Shown: positions 10,630-20,995 of the stretch, in pieces
Layout: each line of letters starts with the position of its first letter
Numbering within the stretch: position 1 is the first letter of the stretch
DNA from: Endomychus coccineus
Taxonomy: Eukaryota; Arthropoda; Insecta; Coleoptera; Endomychidae
DNA length: 64,000 nucleotides
NCBI GenBank assembly: GCA_958510875.1
Contig: OY294070.1
Location: forward strand, 21,009,631 to 21,073,630
Direction of reading: 5' to 3'
Made by a program: the position numbers and the translations under genes
The notes under the pieces: generated by a model
What the model was told of the DNA's origin: nothing
Seen by the model: the letters and a program-made list of their open reading frames with translations, nothing else
The model's database searches: none

Positions 10630-11150
10630 CTAAGGCAGTGCCGAAGGCTGAGATTTTGCATGAACTGATATCTCTTATGGCTTCAAGCTTATGTGTGCTG
10701 CCGAGGTGTTGTAGCCTAAGCGAAGCCAGTGCTGGACACCTTTACACATCTACTACAAGCTGGGACTTCAACAATGCCCATTGTGTGTAGATGTTTATTC
10801 AGATGATAGTGTCCTGTGAGGAATCCTGTCACCAGTTTCAGGCCTCTCCTGCTCATAGAGGGTAGGGTTTTAGTGAGTTTAGGCGAGATCTTCCTAATGT
10901 GGAGCTCCGCCTGCCTCATATCGGGGGCACCACGCCAGACCGAGAGCCACTATCTATCCAGTAGCTCTTTGAAGGCGTGGAGCCTGGTGGTCGATTAAAT
11001 TGCAATCGTTGAATCGGGACCAGGGGCGCTCAAAGAACCCCGTTTGGCCAATTCATCGGCCACTTCGTTTCCTTCCACACCAGAGTGGGCGGGGATCCAC
11101 ACTAGCTGGAGTTTGTTGTTTAATAACCAAAACAAACATGAAGAATATCC
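10630..11150 (-). mobile_element. RNase H-bearing LINE fragment
   Basis: On the minus strand, LVWIPAHSGVEGNEVADEL with AKRGS (about 11125-11030) is the C-terminal part of a LINE RNase H domain. It includes the GNEVADELA block with the late catalytic Asp. It is followed by RQAELHIRKISPKL, LVTGFLTGHYHLNKHLHTMG (10919-10740) and CPALASLRLQHLGS towards 10640. Frames shift between the pieces, and the reverse transcriptase is absent. It is the same family as 3.8, 17.8, 28.7, 34.2, 49.6 and 59.7 kb. Confidence 0.8.
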
Positions 11151-12309
11151 TTGACACTTGGAAGGATAATTGCTAGTATTAATCAAACAAGCTCGTACAA
11201 CAACAACAACAAAATATTTAATAAACAACAATTAAAAGAATAAAAAGAATGTATGATAATTAAAGATAATAAAAAACAATATTATAAATAACTTCATTGC
11301 TAATATTATAAAATTACTAATAAGAATAATCTAAGAATGAAACCTAAAGGTAAATAAAATTACCTAAAGAATCTAAATTAACTAAACTAAAGAAATGAAA
11401 CTAAGATAATTTTATTTCCCAATCAGGATGAACCAAAGGAATCTAAAAGCAAGAACTGATTTGAATGAAACTGAAACTCTGATTTTAGCGAAAACACCCT
11501 CTTACCCGAAACACTATTAAATCTATTATTAAAATTAAATCAATTGAAAAAGACAAAGTGTCACGTGATTTTCCAAGAGACTAATTCGAGTTTTTTACCA
11601 ATGATATTACTTGTAAATTTGAGAGAATGTTTAAACCAATAAGCAGTAAGATAGCTTATAATTCTTTTTTTCTCTCTGGAGGCCTCTCAGACAAAATGTT
11701 TACGATGGGCACGATTTCTAAACTTATCTGTCCTTTTCTGAATATCACTAACTGATTCCCTTCTTTATTGATAATTAAGACTATATTTAATTACAATTTT
11801 GATGAAACATTTTGATTAATTATTATATATCTTATGGAAGGAAGACGAGTAAAACTTCCATATTGAGATCAACAGCGAGTCTGGGAAACCCCGCTACCTA
11901 AACATGGTTAACATTAAAATATATTATAGCCACGCATTAGTTTCCCGTCCTATATTGGTTATTGATATTGACAGGTTTATGATTTCCTTTAGAAAAAGAA
12001 ACTTTTTGTGAAATTACTGAAACCATCTTGACCATGTCAGCTATGGTACCATATCACTCTCCTAGAAGCAGATGTGAAATAATTTGTGTTTATCTTGAAA
12101 ATTCATTTACCATTTCTCACGCTCATTTGTTATTGACACTAAACAGAAAACATCTGGCAACCTCTATGTGTTCTTGTTACTTTGCGTTGAAATATTTTAA
12201 TTTTACATGAAATTTCAGTTTTCTAAATACGATTTTGTTCTTTAATATTGCAAATACCCTGTACTACTACTATCATTCCATTAGGAAGTTTCAAGACATT
12301 CTTTTGTAG
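11151..12309. other. Intron 2, last part
   Basis: AT-rich with a (GTT)n-like run at about 11195-11215. No gene recognised. It ends in a CTTTTGTAG acceptor at 12309. Confidence 0.5.
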
Positions 12310-12473
12310 GAATCGATCGTGGTAAATGGATCCTGAGAGGTACTTTCAGTCAAGCTCATCATAAATTCAAACCCGAGACGAGAAATATGCAATGCACTGC
12401 AACTGCCGTGATGGCCATAGCTTTCTCTAACCTCAAGGAGATACAGGATTGGAATCCAAAAACAGTGGACGAC
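12310..12473 (+). CDS. Main gene exon 3: module 2 N-half with putative catalytic Cys
   Basis: Acceptor TTTTGTAG and donor GAC|GTAAGA; enters in phase 1, leaves in phase 0. Residues 317-371 carry KWILRGTFSQAHHKF, then RNMQCTATAVMAIAFSNL, then IQDWNPKTVDD. Within the whole gene this is the only N-half with Cys at the aligned nucleophile site (the Cys of MQC). The Gln of FSQ lies 14 residues before it, close to the Gln-Cys spacing of herpesvirus tegument deubiquitinases as I recall it. I infer that this exon supplies the nucleophile and oxyanion-hole Gln of an active protease domain, completed by exon 5. Confidence 0.88.
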
Positions 12474-12840
12474 GTAAGACCTAATTGAAATCCATAATTA
12501 TTATCTTTTGAATGCAGACTCAAAGTCGAAACTAAAGATAGATTTTTTCTTCGTGGTGCCAGTGCCGTTTTATTAATCTTTTGGGCCCTAGGTTACATAA
12601 GTTTTACGGGCTGGGCCCTAAAATGAAAATATGCAAATCGCTTACTTGCGCCGTAGGCGATTTTTTAAATCAAAAAGGTGCGAGGCTTCATACCATGAAT
12701 TTCCCGCATCATTAGAAATGAGTGCCTTCATTGTCCGAGCTATGTAAATTAACTATTCCATACTCGTTTTCCCACGTTAGATGGCAGTTCATCACGAATG
12801 AATAATCCTCTGTAATGGGTAATGTTCAGAGTTTTTCGTA
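12474..12840. other. Intron 3, first part: nothing recognised
   Basis: No gene or repeat was identified between the exon 3 donor and the Polinton relic. Confidence 0.5.
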
Positions 12841-12852
12841 GATCGAGATCGG

Positions 12853-13206
12853 TTAGAGGTTTTCTCGGTAGGTATACTGACAGTTTTTTGAATGTTTATT
12901 CAAACATAGACCAATACCTTTGCGGTATATCTTCGAATATAGACCAGAACCTTGTTTTCCAAAAGGTGTAACTTCCATTGTTTTATTATGTCTTTCCGTT
13001 TCCTTCAAGGTTTTTCGAGCTGCTTTGCTATCGTTAATGGTCTTAGCGTTGCTTGCACCACCTCCCGCCAATGCTCCAGCAGCTGATAAGCCTGCAAACA
13101 GAGGTATTAAAAATGGTAGAAATCCTCCTGCCTTAGGTATAGGAATTATTAGAAGTAATCGAACATTTTTCCGACCACCTGCTTTTTTTGAATTGTTTTC
13201 GTGCAA
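12853..13206 (-). pseudogene. Polinton PX-like core/minor virion protein fragment
   Basis: The frame has the family's hallmarks in order: an I-P-x-P-K-x-G-G start, a Pro/Leu-rich FLIPLFAGLSA segment, a small-residue Gly/Ala helix, an Ala/Lys-rich helix, a conserved R-H-N-x-x-M-E motif, and a Gly/Tyr/Lys-rich C-terminal tail. In Polinton-type elements this is a membrane-active or DNA-condensing virion component. The N-terminal part is out of frame with the preceding piece, so it is broken. Confidence 0.7.
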
Positions 13207-13590
13207 TCTTCAAAGCTGTTCGAAATTTCTCTAGATTGGATCGATCGATCTTATTTTTAATAATTTTTCTCACTCCATGGACAATTGCACTACCAAATCC
13301 AACCTTGTTTTTCATCGCCATCCCTAATTCCCTATTTGCCTTCACGCCGAAAGCGGCAATCGTCTCTCCAAATGTTGTGTCTTTAGATTCAATACGTTGT
13401 CAAGCAGCGTTCTCTAATATTTTATTCACCTCGTGACGCCCTTCCAAACTAGCGTTTCGCAAATATGAAATATCATGTTGGCGACAAGCTTCATCCAATA
13501 CCGGGGTCTCCTCTTTGCAAATGTTCTTCTAACTTCGTACCGCGGCCACAGTATTGATAACCGGGTATATGAAGATCAAACATGAACTTG
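13207..13590 (-). pseudogene. Phospholipase A2-like virion protein fragment
   Basis: Two halves of the viral-type PLA2 motif are visible: the Tyr-Cys-Gly-x-Gly-Thr calcium-loop segment at about 13530-13560 and the His-Asp-x-x-Tyr catalytic segment at 13461-13475. A frameshift lies between them, and an in-frame stop follows near 13400. Downstream, 13133-13345 is a basic helical region. Such domains help entry of parvo- and adinto-type viruses; this copy is dead. Confidence 0.65.
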
Positions 13591-13941
13591 TTTATAAAGA
13601 TATTTACAACACCTTCTCCTACATATGCTTCCATACAGACTGATGAGAATTTGAAATTACACCGTTATTTAAAGATGAAGGCAAGGGAGGGAGAAAGACC
13701 AAAGATCTCGAAAACATTATTTTATTACTTTCAAAATTTTCTCAACAAAAGACGTTAGTATAATCTTAAGAACACACGTTTTTCAAATATTATAATCTTT
13801 ACTCATCATTTACAATTCTAGTCGTAGACTTTTGTTCTATTATAATAACCATGTCCTTTGTCGGGATGTTCCAGCTGTTCCATCTTCAAATGGTGGGTTC
13901 ATTAAACGAGATTTGAATTATCGATCCAACTATTGTGATTA

Positions 13942-14245
13942 TTATGTAGACTCAACCAGTTGACATAATGTTGCCCCCTCCTCTTTAGTAAATATCTTAT
14001 CGACTAAATACACATCGGGTTGTTTCGTTTCCTGTAATTCATTCTCGTAGAAGTCTCCTCTTATCATTTTACCAACATATCTTGTAAAATATACTATAAT
14101 GTGAACTCTTATAATTTTGAACAATTCCGTCGACCAATTGGGTGTATATCCTTTTTAAAATATACGTTTAGCTTCATTTATTCGCACCACATCTCCAACG
14201 TTGTATTTGTGAGGCAGAACTAACTTGAAATTCCGTCCACCAAGT
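13942..14245 (-). pseudogene. Polinton integrase C-terminal fragment
   Basis: The minus strand encodes a VGDVVRI segment, a stop, then GYTPNWSTELFKI, then FYENELQETKQPDVYLVDKI. This is the recognisable end of the Polinton retroviral-type integrase (SH3-like and chromo-adjacent part). The DDE core is missing. It contains at least one nonsense codon near 14157. Confidence 0.75.
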
Positions 14246-14278
14246 CACCAAAGAAAATCTTCATCATTACCTTTTCAG

Positions 14279-14485
14279 GTTCTATTAGCAGGAGATGCTT
14301 TACATAGAGCAACTCTGGAAAGTCTTATAGAAAATAGTAAGTTCGTAGACAGGAAGTTGATGATCTCGGAAGTCAAACGGAAGTTCCCCTATAAGAAAAA
14401 GGAGATAAATTTCATTATTAACGACTGCATGGTCAATGGAATGATTGACGGTAACGACAAACACGACAACCTCAACATTAATAAA
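14279..14485 (+). CDS. Main gene exon 4: module 2 middle
   Basis: Acceptor CCTTTTCAG and donor AAA|GTGAGT; phase 0 on both sides, 69 codons (residues 372-440). It continues the N-half helix (VDD|VLLAGDALHRATL, equivalent to VNAILSYGDRL of module 4). It then gives the variable insert between the two catalytic parts, rich in Lys and Asn (LMISEVKRKFPYKKKEINF, CMVNGMIDGNDKH). No catalytic residue is expected here. A dead Polinton integrase piece ends just before the acceptor, yet the splice site is intact. Confidence 0.87.
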
Positions 14486-14964
14486 GTGAGTTTCCCATTT
14501 TGTGTTTTCCCCTATGTTTTTCATACAAAATCTCACGAAAAAATTTGATACAAGTTGATCTTCTTTGAATATGGTCGGTAAGTTCTTTCCAGTTGTTTCA
14601 ATCCAATCTATCACTAACTTACAACAAAAATACTGGTTCATGTTAAAAATTCGTCTGATTAGGTTGCCTGTAAAAACTTGTTCTTGCCTGTAAAGATACA
14701 ATAATTGTTCTTGGAAAATAGATGATGACAAAATTTTACCAAGGTTCCCGCACTAGATATTATGGAAAGGTGATAGAAACGGAAAGTAAGTGTACCTTTA
14801 GAATTGGATATCACATCAAAGGTACGAACATCAATATTTAGAGATCCAAATTTGTATTTCGGCAACTAGGATCCCATCATCAGTAGAACAATAGAAATAG
14901 CTTCCCCATTGGTTTGCTGATGATAGTAAATTAGTTATTATTATGATTTTAGAGTACATTTATA
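14486..14964. other. Intron 4, first part
   Basis: A minus-strand frame at 14659-14865 starts MPKYKFGSLNIDVRTF and has a protein-like start, but I do not recognise it. Given the Polinton piece next door it could be more of that element. Confidence 0.3.
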
Positions 14965-15780
14965 CAGGGTGTTTCCTAAATAGTCTAAACAATTTCAGGG
15001 TGATTCCCCATGTCTTTTTATACAAATATTCCATATGAACATGGGGTCTAAAGTGCTTCCGTCTTGATTTACAGGGCGCTAAAAATTAAAAAAAAAATCA
15101 AATGTTTCCTAATATGTCGGAAACCACTCCAGATAGTTTCCTTTAATTTTGGAATGTGGTATCTAGGTTAAAGGCAGGCTTTTTCCATTAACAATTGTTT
15201 TCCTACATAAACCAGTAGTGTCCGTACGCACACGCCCCTGAATTATTTGTTTAAACGAATGGTGCGCTGTTTTTTCGAGAAAACTATTTTTTTTTGATGT
15301 TTCATCTTTTCTTAACAAAATTGGTCTCTTGAGTTTTTCTTGTACGTCGAACGGTTTCTGAGGAAAAAAATTGAATCAACTTCATTGCATATCCCAAAAC
15401 CGCTAAAAACGAAGGAAGCTACAAACAATAAATTTTTTTAACTAGATCTTATTTTTAAAGATGTTCGAAGTGACCACCATGTTCAATACGAAGGCATGAC
15501 CGTCTTATGACCGACTGCCTTACGTTAACTATGTACTAAGGCGTAATAGTATAATAGTATTCACTGGCGTTGCGTAAACTTTGTCCTTCATATACCTCGA
15601 TACAAAGAAAACCAACGGATTTATGTCAGGAGAGCGAGGTGACCAATCGTTCGGACCACCCGTTCCAATCCATCATTCTGAATAGTTTTTATATCAGTCA
15701 GTGCAACTGGTCTATAAAAATCACCTGGACAGCCATCTATTTGAAAAAAAATATCGCCCTGTATCTTTTTTGAATAAAAT
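14965..15780 (-). pseudogene. DD41D-type transposon relic (C-terminal transposase)
   Basis: It starts with an ACAGGGTGTTTCCTAAATAG terminus at 14965. On the minus strand near 15680-15450 are broken pieces of the transposase C terminus: a PND-WSPRSPD-like segment, KVYAT-like residues, then VRQSVIRRSCLRIEHGGHFEHL ending near 15455. It is degenerate with no long ORF. It ends about 170 bp before exon 5. Confidence 0.6.
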
Positions 15781-15952
15781 TTGCCAACTTGCTCGTTCCA
15801 CTGATGAGAGCTCTATGAGCAGAGCGAAACAGCTGTCTGGAACTATAAGTTTGTGACGTTACTGATAGATCTGGACAAGAAAGACCTTATCGCCCTTGGA
15901 CAGTTTTCGCGACGAGTTCAAGTTGAATTCTTAACGTTCTTTTTTACCATAG

Positions 15953-16088
15953 GGATTCGTGGAGTTTTTCAGAAACTACGATTATGGCGTGTTTACCTCA
16001 CAGGGAATATCTGTAGCTGTCTGGAAGCGAGATGATATGTACTATTATTTCGATTCTCATAGCCGAGACCCATACGGCATTATAACAG
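15953..16088 (+). CDS. Main gene exon 5: module 2 C-half with intact Asp-x-His
   Basis: Acceptor TTTTTTACCATAG and donor G|GTGAGA; phase 0 in, phase 1 out. Residues 441-485 read GFVEFFRNYDYGVFTSQG, then ISVAVWKRDDMYYYFDSHSR, then DPYGIIT. The Asp and His of FDSHSRD fall 129 and 131 residues after the Cys of exon 3. This is close to the Cys to Asp-x-His distance I recall for the cytomegalovirus tegument deubiquitinase domain. With exon 3 it forms the one module in which all catalytic positions are kept. Confidence 0.88.
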
Positions 16089-16189
16089 GTGAGAGTCTAG
16101 CCTTCAATCTAAAGTATCCAGTGAACTTTGATCTTTATGCAGTGTGTTTTTCAAGTAGCATTCAAAAAATTTAAGGACATCTTCTTTGG

Positions 16190-16603
16190 GCAATGATAAG
16201 GTTTTTTGTTATATAACCCTGGGATCTTAGGGCAGCCGTTTCCGAGCTTCAGGGTGTCGAAAATTGAAAAAGTTTTTATTTTTAATTGCTGCTTGAGATA
16301 ATTTGACCAACCTTGGTATACATATCTGATATGTCAGTGGGTATGGAACGAAAAATTACCAGTGGCGGAGCTGTTGGTGTCATCACTCATTATTTATCAA
16401 ATAAATTTATCACTTTGTATAATATTACAAATAAAATAGGTCGTCATATGCTCTATTGTATTATCTACATTTTTTGTATTCTAACCCGATTTACGACAAA
16501 CTGTTTTTGTTTAATTTTTGACACATATAACTAAAAAACCATATTTTTGACCATAGTATACGCCATTAAACTTTTGACCTCTACGTAAGAAACACCCGTA
16601 TAA
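16190..16603. repeat. Possible transposon end (TACGGGTGTTTCTTACG terminus)
   Basis: The right edge, read on the minus strand, begins TACGGGTGTTTCTTACGTAG, typical of mariner-superfamily termini. No partner repeat or transposase was found. Confidence 0.35.
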
Positions 16604-16959
16604 TAATATAATAGTATCGACATACAACATATAGCTTCATCGTAGTAGATATTCATCAAGGTTAGTCCCTAGTGAGATACTTGTGGAACTTCAAATACCA
16701 TGTGACCACAATCATTATCTGAACTAGTTACTAGGTAGAGTTTGTTCATAACAATTTGTATGATCTCGATTTTTTTCTAATAGTCCTTGGGCCAATAGTA
16801 AGTGATGCAACCAAAATTCGATTTCAAATTACAGTAGCTTGAGCTCGTCTAGTCTGCCTATTAGTGTGATAGAAATTTCGGTAATTTTTGCATAATTCTT
16901 AGTTCGGAGAAAAAAATGGTCTTGAGTAGATAATTATGATACAAATTGAAGGAACTAAA

Positions 16960-17735
16960 ATCGAACGCTTTTTGATCTCCGCAAATGGTCCAAAAAAAAT
17001 GGTAAAAATGGCCAAAACCGGTTTGTCGCGTCGGACATCGTCGGATTGAGTTAAAAAGAAAAAATACATTGCGCTATTCGATCTATTCATTATTACTATT
17101 TATTATTTAGAGTACTTCCGACATTACTAGAAGTTTGAAAATACGCGCAATCTTGATATTATTGAATGGTAGTACGGATTAAAAAAAAACATCGATTTTC
17201 GAGCAAGGGTTGCTGTTACGAGCCTAGCGCGGCGGCTCTCCCTTCCACATTGTTTTAGCAACTTTTACGCAAAATAAGAGGTTGGAAATTTGGTAAGTTG
17301 TTCATTAACTATTGAAGAAGATGATCTCGTACAAAAAATAGCGCCTTACCGCCCCACAACTTTTTTAGGGCCATTTTACAAAAGTTTTTTTTTTGCATTA
17401 AGCTGCGGTTTGCAAAAAGTGTACATCCGATCTTGCTCAAATTTTGTGTGGTACAACCTATTACGATTTCAGCTATTAATCTTTAAAAGAACAAAAGTTA
17501 TGAATTTTTGAAATTTCGAGCAAAATCGATGGTTTTTTGCAATTTTCGGGGTCACCGCTGTATCACTTGGGTTCATCCGCGGCTCATTTTTTCCGTCTTT
17601 TCACGGTGCATAAGCTTATTAGAAGATTTTTTCTGTTTAGCTCAATCTGACGATGTCTGAAGCGAAGAACCGGTTTTGGCCATTTTTACCATTTTTTTTT
17701 AGATCATTTGCTACTATCAAAAAATGTTTAATTAT
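16960..17735. mobile_element. Foldback MITE
   Basis: Inverted arms at about 16965-17075 and 17625-17735 share TTTGATAGTAGCAAATG-like ends, AAAAATGGTAAAAATGGCC, AAAACCGGTT and GACATCGTCGGATTGAG. The centre is non-coding. Confidence 0.75.
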
Positions 17736-17770
17736 ATGTTTAATACTTGAAGCGATTTTTTCTTCGAATT

Positions 17771-17960
17771 CTCGAATTGCTCTCTTCTAGATAGAATCCA
17801 AGAGCTTCGGCGTATGTTTGGTAGCTGAACTCCAAATATGTGAACAGTACTCAAGGACAGGTCGAATCTGTTCTTCGTAGATCATGAGGAGCTGCTGGGA
17901 TGTGAATTAGCTCTTGCCACGGAATAGAAAACCAACTTTTTGCCAATAAAATTATGGGTG
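17771..17960 (-). mobile_element. Short LINE fragment
   Basis: It matches the internal part of the LINE at 60.0-60.15 kb: ATCCAAGAGCTTC, CGTATGTTTG, GTGAACAGTACTC, GAATCTG, GAGGAGCTGCTG. About 190 bp, no coding capacity. Confidence 0.65.
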
Positions 17961-18318
17961 CCATCAGCAGTACTTCGAAAACCGTCAGTTCATAAAATTG
18001 ACATCGAGTCTGTTACTGTACATAATGTACAAATAACAGAAAGAAATCTCTCTAAACACCATTAAAATTTACGAATTGTACAAATAATAATATTACTTTA
18101 AATTTCTCCAATTCTAAGTAGTTGTTCTTTTAAGTTTTCCTTATTCAATCATTAGTTCTCTTAGTAAAGTAGGAAAAATATATATTTGTTTTGAGATTGT
18201 GCATTAATCTGTCTTTGTCGGAAAAATTGTGTACATTACTTGAGTGAAAAGTGCCAATTCACACTCCCACTCGTGTGAAATTGGTAACTTTCCACTCTAT
18301 TAATGTAATATACAATTA

Positions 18319-19651
18319 CACTAGCCGACGAAATTGGATTTTTTCTATGTCCTTGGGACTAGACCGGCATTTTTCGATTGTTTGGGTGTAAAATAGTAAG
18401 AAAGTCGCCACTTAACCCCTCAGACTTTGCATTTGTGGTTAGGATATGTGAAAAAGTATTTTTTTTACTTTTTTTACTATAATTTTGAAACAACCCAAGA
18501 CAATTTGAATCTGATAAAACTGCTTTGAAGCTTATAAACAAAGCTACATTTGGTATAAAAATGACCTTGGTAGAATGAACGAAACCCCGATAAAAATCAA
18601 TTTTTCTGTCAAAAAAACGCAAAAATCGGGGATTTTTCAACCACTTTTGCGATTTTAATCGGTAATAAAAAAAACTACGCTAGATAACTCAGATCAGTTT
18701 TGCTGACGTGAAAGCCTATTGAATGGGCTACAATTTCTGTATGGCACACGTCTGTCACTTGATCAGAAGTATTTTAAATAATGGGTTTTGTTTAAAAAAA
18801 TCGCGAAATTTGCATTTTTTCTGACTTTTTCTGTTTACATATAATAGTACACACTTGAAATATGTTTCATGCATTTGAATGGCTATAAAACGGGCTACAA
18901 TTTCTACATGTCACACCTCTGTATCGTGAACAGCAGTCTTTCAAACATTGATTTTTGTTTGAAAAAATCAAAAAGCTGCATTTTTTCGAACATTTTTTGT
19001 AATAGAAAAATGAAACTGCACCACGCAATTGAAATCCGTTTTTTGCATATGAAAGACTATAAAAGGGGCTTCAATTCCTGTAACGCAAACATCGGTCACC
19101 TGAACGACGAGAAATAAAAATTCATTTTTCTTTTAAAAAAGCGTGTTATTTTCTTTGCGCACTGAAAATGCAAATTTCGCAATTTTTCAAACAAAACCCA
19201 ATATTTAAAAGACTTCTGATCAAGTGACAGATGTGTGCCATACAGAAATTGTAGCCCATTTAATAGACTTTCAGGTCAGCAAACCTGATCTGAGCTATCT
19301 AGCGTATTTTTTTTTATAACCGATCAAAATCGCAAAAGTGGTTGAAATAACGCGATTCTTGGTTTTTTTGGCAGGAAAATTAATTTTTATCAGGATTTCG
19401 TTCATCCTACCAAGGTCATTTATATACCAAATGTAGCTCTGTTTATGAGCTTCCAAGCGGTTTTATCAGATTCAAATTATCTTGCGTTCTTTCAAAGTTA
19501 CAGTAAAAAAAGGAAAAAAAAATGCTTCTTCACGTATCCTAACCACAAAAGCAAAGTCTGAGGGGTTAGATAGTGACTTTCCTTCTATTTCACACCCAAA
19601 CAATCGAAAAATGTCGGTCTAGTCCAAGGACAAAATGGCTGTCGGCTAGTG
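18319..19651. mobile_element. 1.33-kb foldback element with internal triple repeat
   Basis: It is bounded by CACTAGCCGAC at 18319 and GTCGGCTAGTG ending at 19651. Arms of about 500 bp (to about 18815 and from about 19160) match throughout, with landmarks GACTAGACCGGCATTTTTCG, ACCCCTCAGACTTTGC, ACCTTGGTAGAATGAACGAA and TGATCAGAAGT. The centre holds two further diverged copies of the inner arm sequence in tandem (GGGCTWCAATTYCT near 18893 and 19067). A TA occurs at the left flank but TT at the right. Confidence 0.82.
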
Positions 19652-19978
19652 TTATCTATCTAGTTTTTTTTATTTATCTGGTGTGGTGATTGAGAAAAAG
19701 GTAGAGTTGTGCGCTAAGTCTATTCACAGTCAAGTTAATTTGTTTGAATTCATTTAATTATAATTCCCTGGTTCAATTCACTTCATAATAGTTTCATTTA
19801 TTCAACTATAACATGATATATCTGCAGATTGATTAGTTTATTTTCCTTTTTATCTAGGTTATGTTGAAGGTTAATTTGAAGTGAAGCATTAGTTCATATT
19901 TCCTGATACAGAAGTCCATTATTATAATTGTTTTCAGTTTAGTTAAGTTGTTTATTCGCATTATTTTTGTTATGTAAG

Positions 19979-20995
19979 GTTATGGTACTGCTTGCGTCCT
20001 CCGACTAAAGAAGATCGAGGATCTAGCCAAGGCGATCGAAACGAATTTAGGTGTAGAGAGTCGCTATATGTATAATATCAGCGTGGTTGGTGTCAAGTTC
20101 TTGGACCAATTAGATCCAGACGACATCGTGAGACAACCTCTCAACCATTTCATGGCTATAACCGAGAACATCGGAATCTTGAGATCGACATTGAGCGCCA
20201 AATCGAAAAAATACGAATTTGGTTCCGGCAAGCAAATAATTCCCATGTGTTTGATGGCCTTGACTTTCCATAAATTGCGACCGTGTGCGGAATGGAATCA
20301 AGAAATGATCGACATGATTGTTGATCTGGGGCACAAATATTACGAGGAGGCAATCGCCGAATTGGAAGGATTAGACGACATAGAAGGAGGTATCGAAGAG
20401 GTGACAACGCTCGTCGAAGAAGAGAAAGCGCGCGTCGAAGAGGAGAAAAGACGTATCGCGGAAGAGAAAGCTCGTCTCGAAGAAGAAAAACTACGTCTGG
20501 AAGAGGAAAAAGCGCGACTTGAAGAGGAAAAAAGACTAGCCGAAGAAAACCCGGAGGCGGCAGCGGCAGCGGCGGCGGGAGATTCACCAGCAGACGCTGA
20601 GAAAAAAGTTGAAGAAGATAAGAAGGCACCCAAAAAGAAGAAGAGCTCCGAAAAAAAGAAGGATTCCGAAAAGAAGAAGGAAGCCGCAAAGAAATCGGAA
20701 GCTGTCGAAGAGAAAAAGGAACCGGAAAAGAAGGAACCCGAAAAGAAGGAACCCGAAAAGAAGGAACCCGAAAAGAAGGATTCCGAAAAGAAGAAGGGAA
20801 GCATGAAGAAAACAGAAGATGCCGAAGAGAAGCCAGAAGCTGGCGAAGAGCCTAAACCGGAAGGCGCCGAAGAGGTGAAAGAAGAATACGTCCCCCCGGT
20901 TATAGTAGAATGGAGGATCACTTCCGAGAATATCAAGAAAGAGTTTGTGGTAGGCGTCAACAAGATCACATTGACCGTAGAGAAAATTGGGGAAG
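19979..20995 (+). CDS. Main gene exon 6: module 2 end, module 3 N-half, charged coiled coil
   Basis: Acceptor GTTATGTAAG and donor G|GTGAGC; phase 1 on both sides, residues 486-824. It opens with the closing strand of module 2 (YGTACVLRLKKIEDLA). Module 3 N-half follows (KKYEFGSGKQIIPMCLMALTF, LRPCAEWNQEMIDMIVDLG), with no Cys at the nucleophile column. After it come a heptad-like EEEKARxEEEKRR coiled coil (about codons 135-170 of the exon), an Ala run, and a Lys/Glu/Pro low-complexity stretch with repeated KKEPE units. The exon ends in a folded-looking segment (VIVEWRITSENIKKEFVVGV). The charged insert separates the two halves of module 3. Confidence 0.9.

Larger units (their letters stand above)
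12841..14245 (-). mobile_element. Polinton/Maverick (adintovirus-like) remnant
   Basis: Three minus-strand gene pieces of an endogenous Polinton lie head to tail: an integrase C-terminus (13942-14245), a phospholipase A2-like virion protein (about 13340-13590) and a PX-like core/minor virion protein (12853-13206). All are frameshifted or truncated. PolB, packaging ATPase, protease and major capsid are not seen, so this is a small rearranged fragment. Its integrase end stops about 35 bases short of the exon 4 acceptor. Confidence 0.75.
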
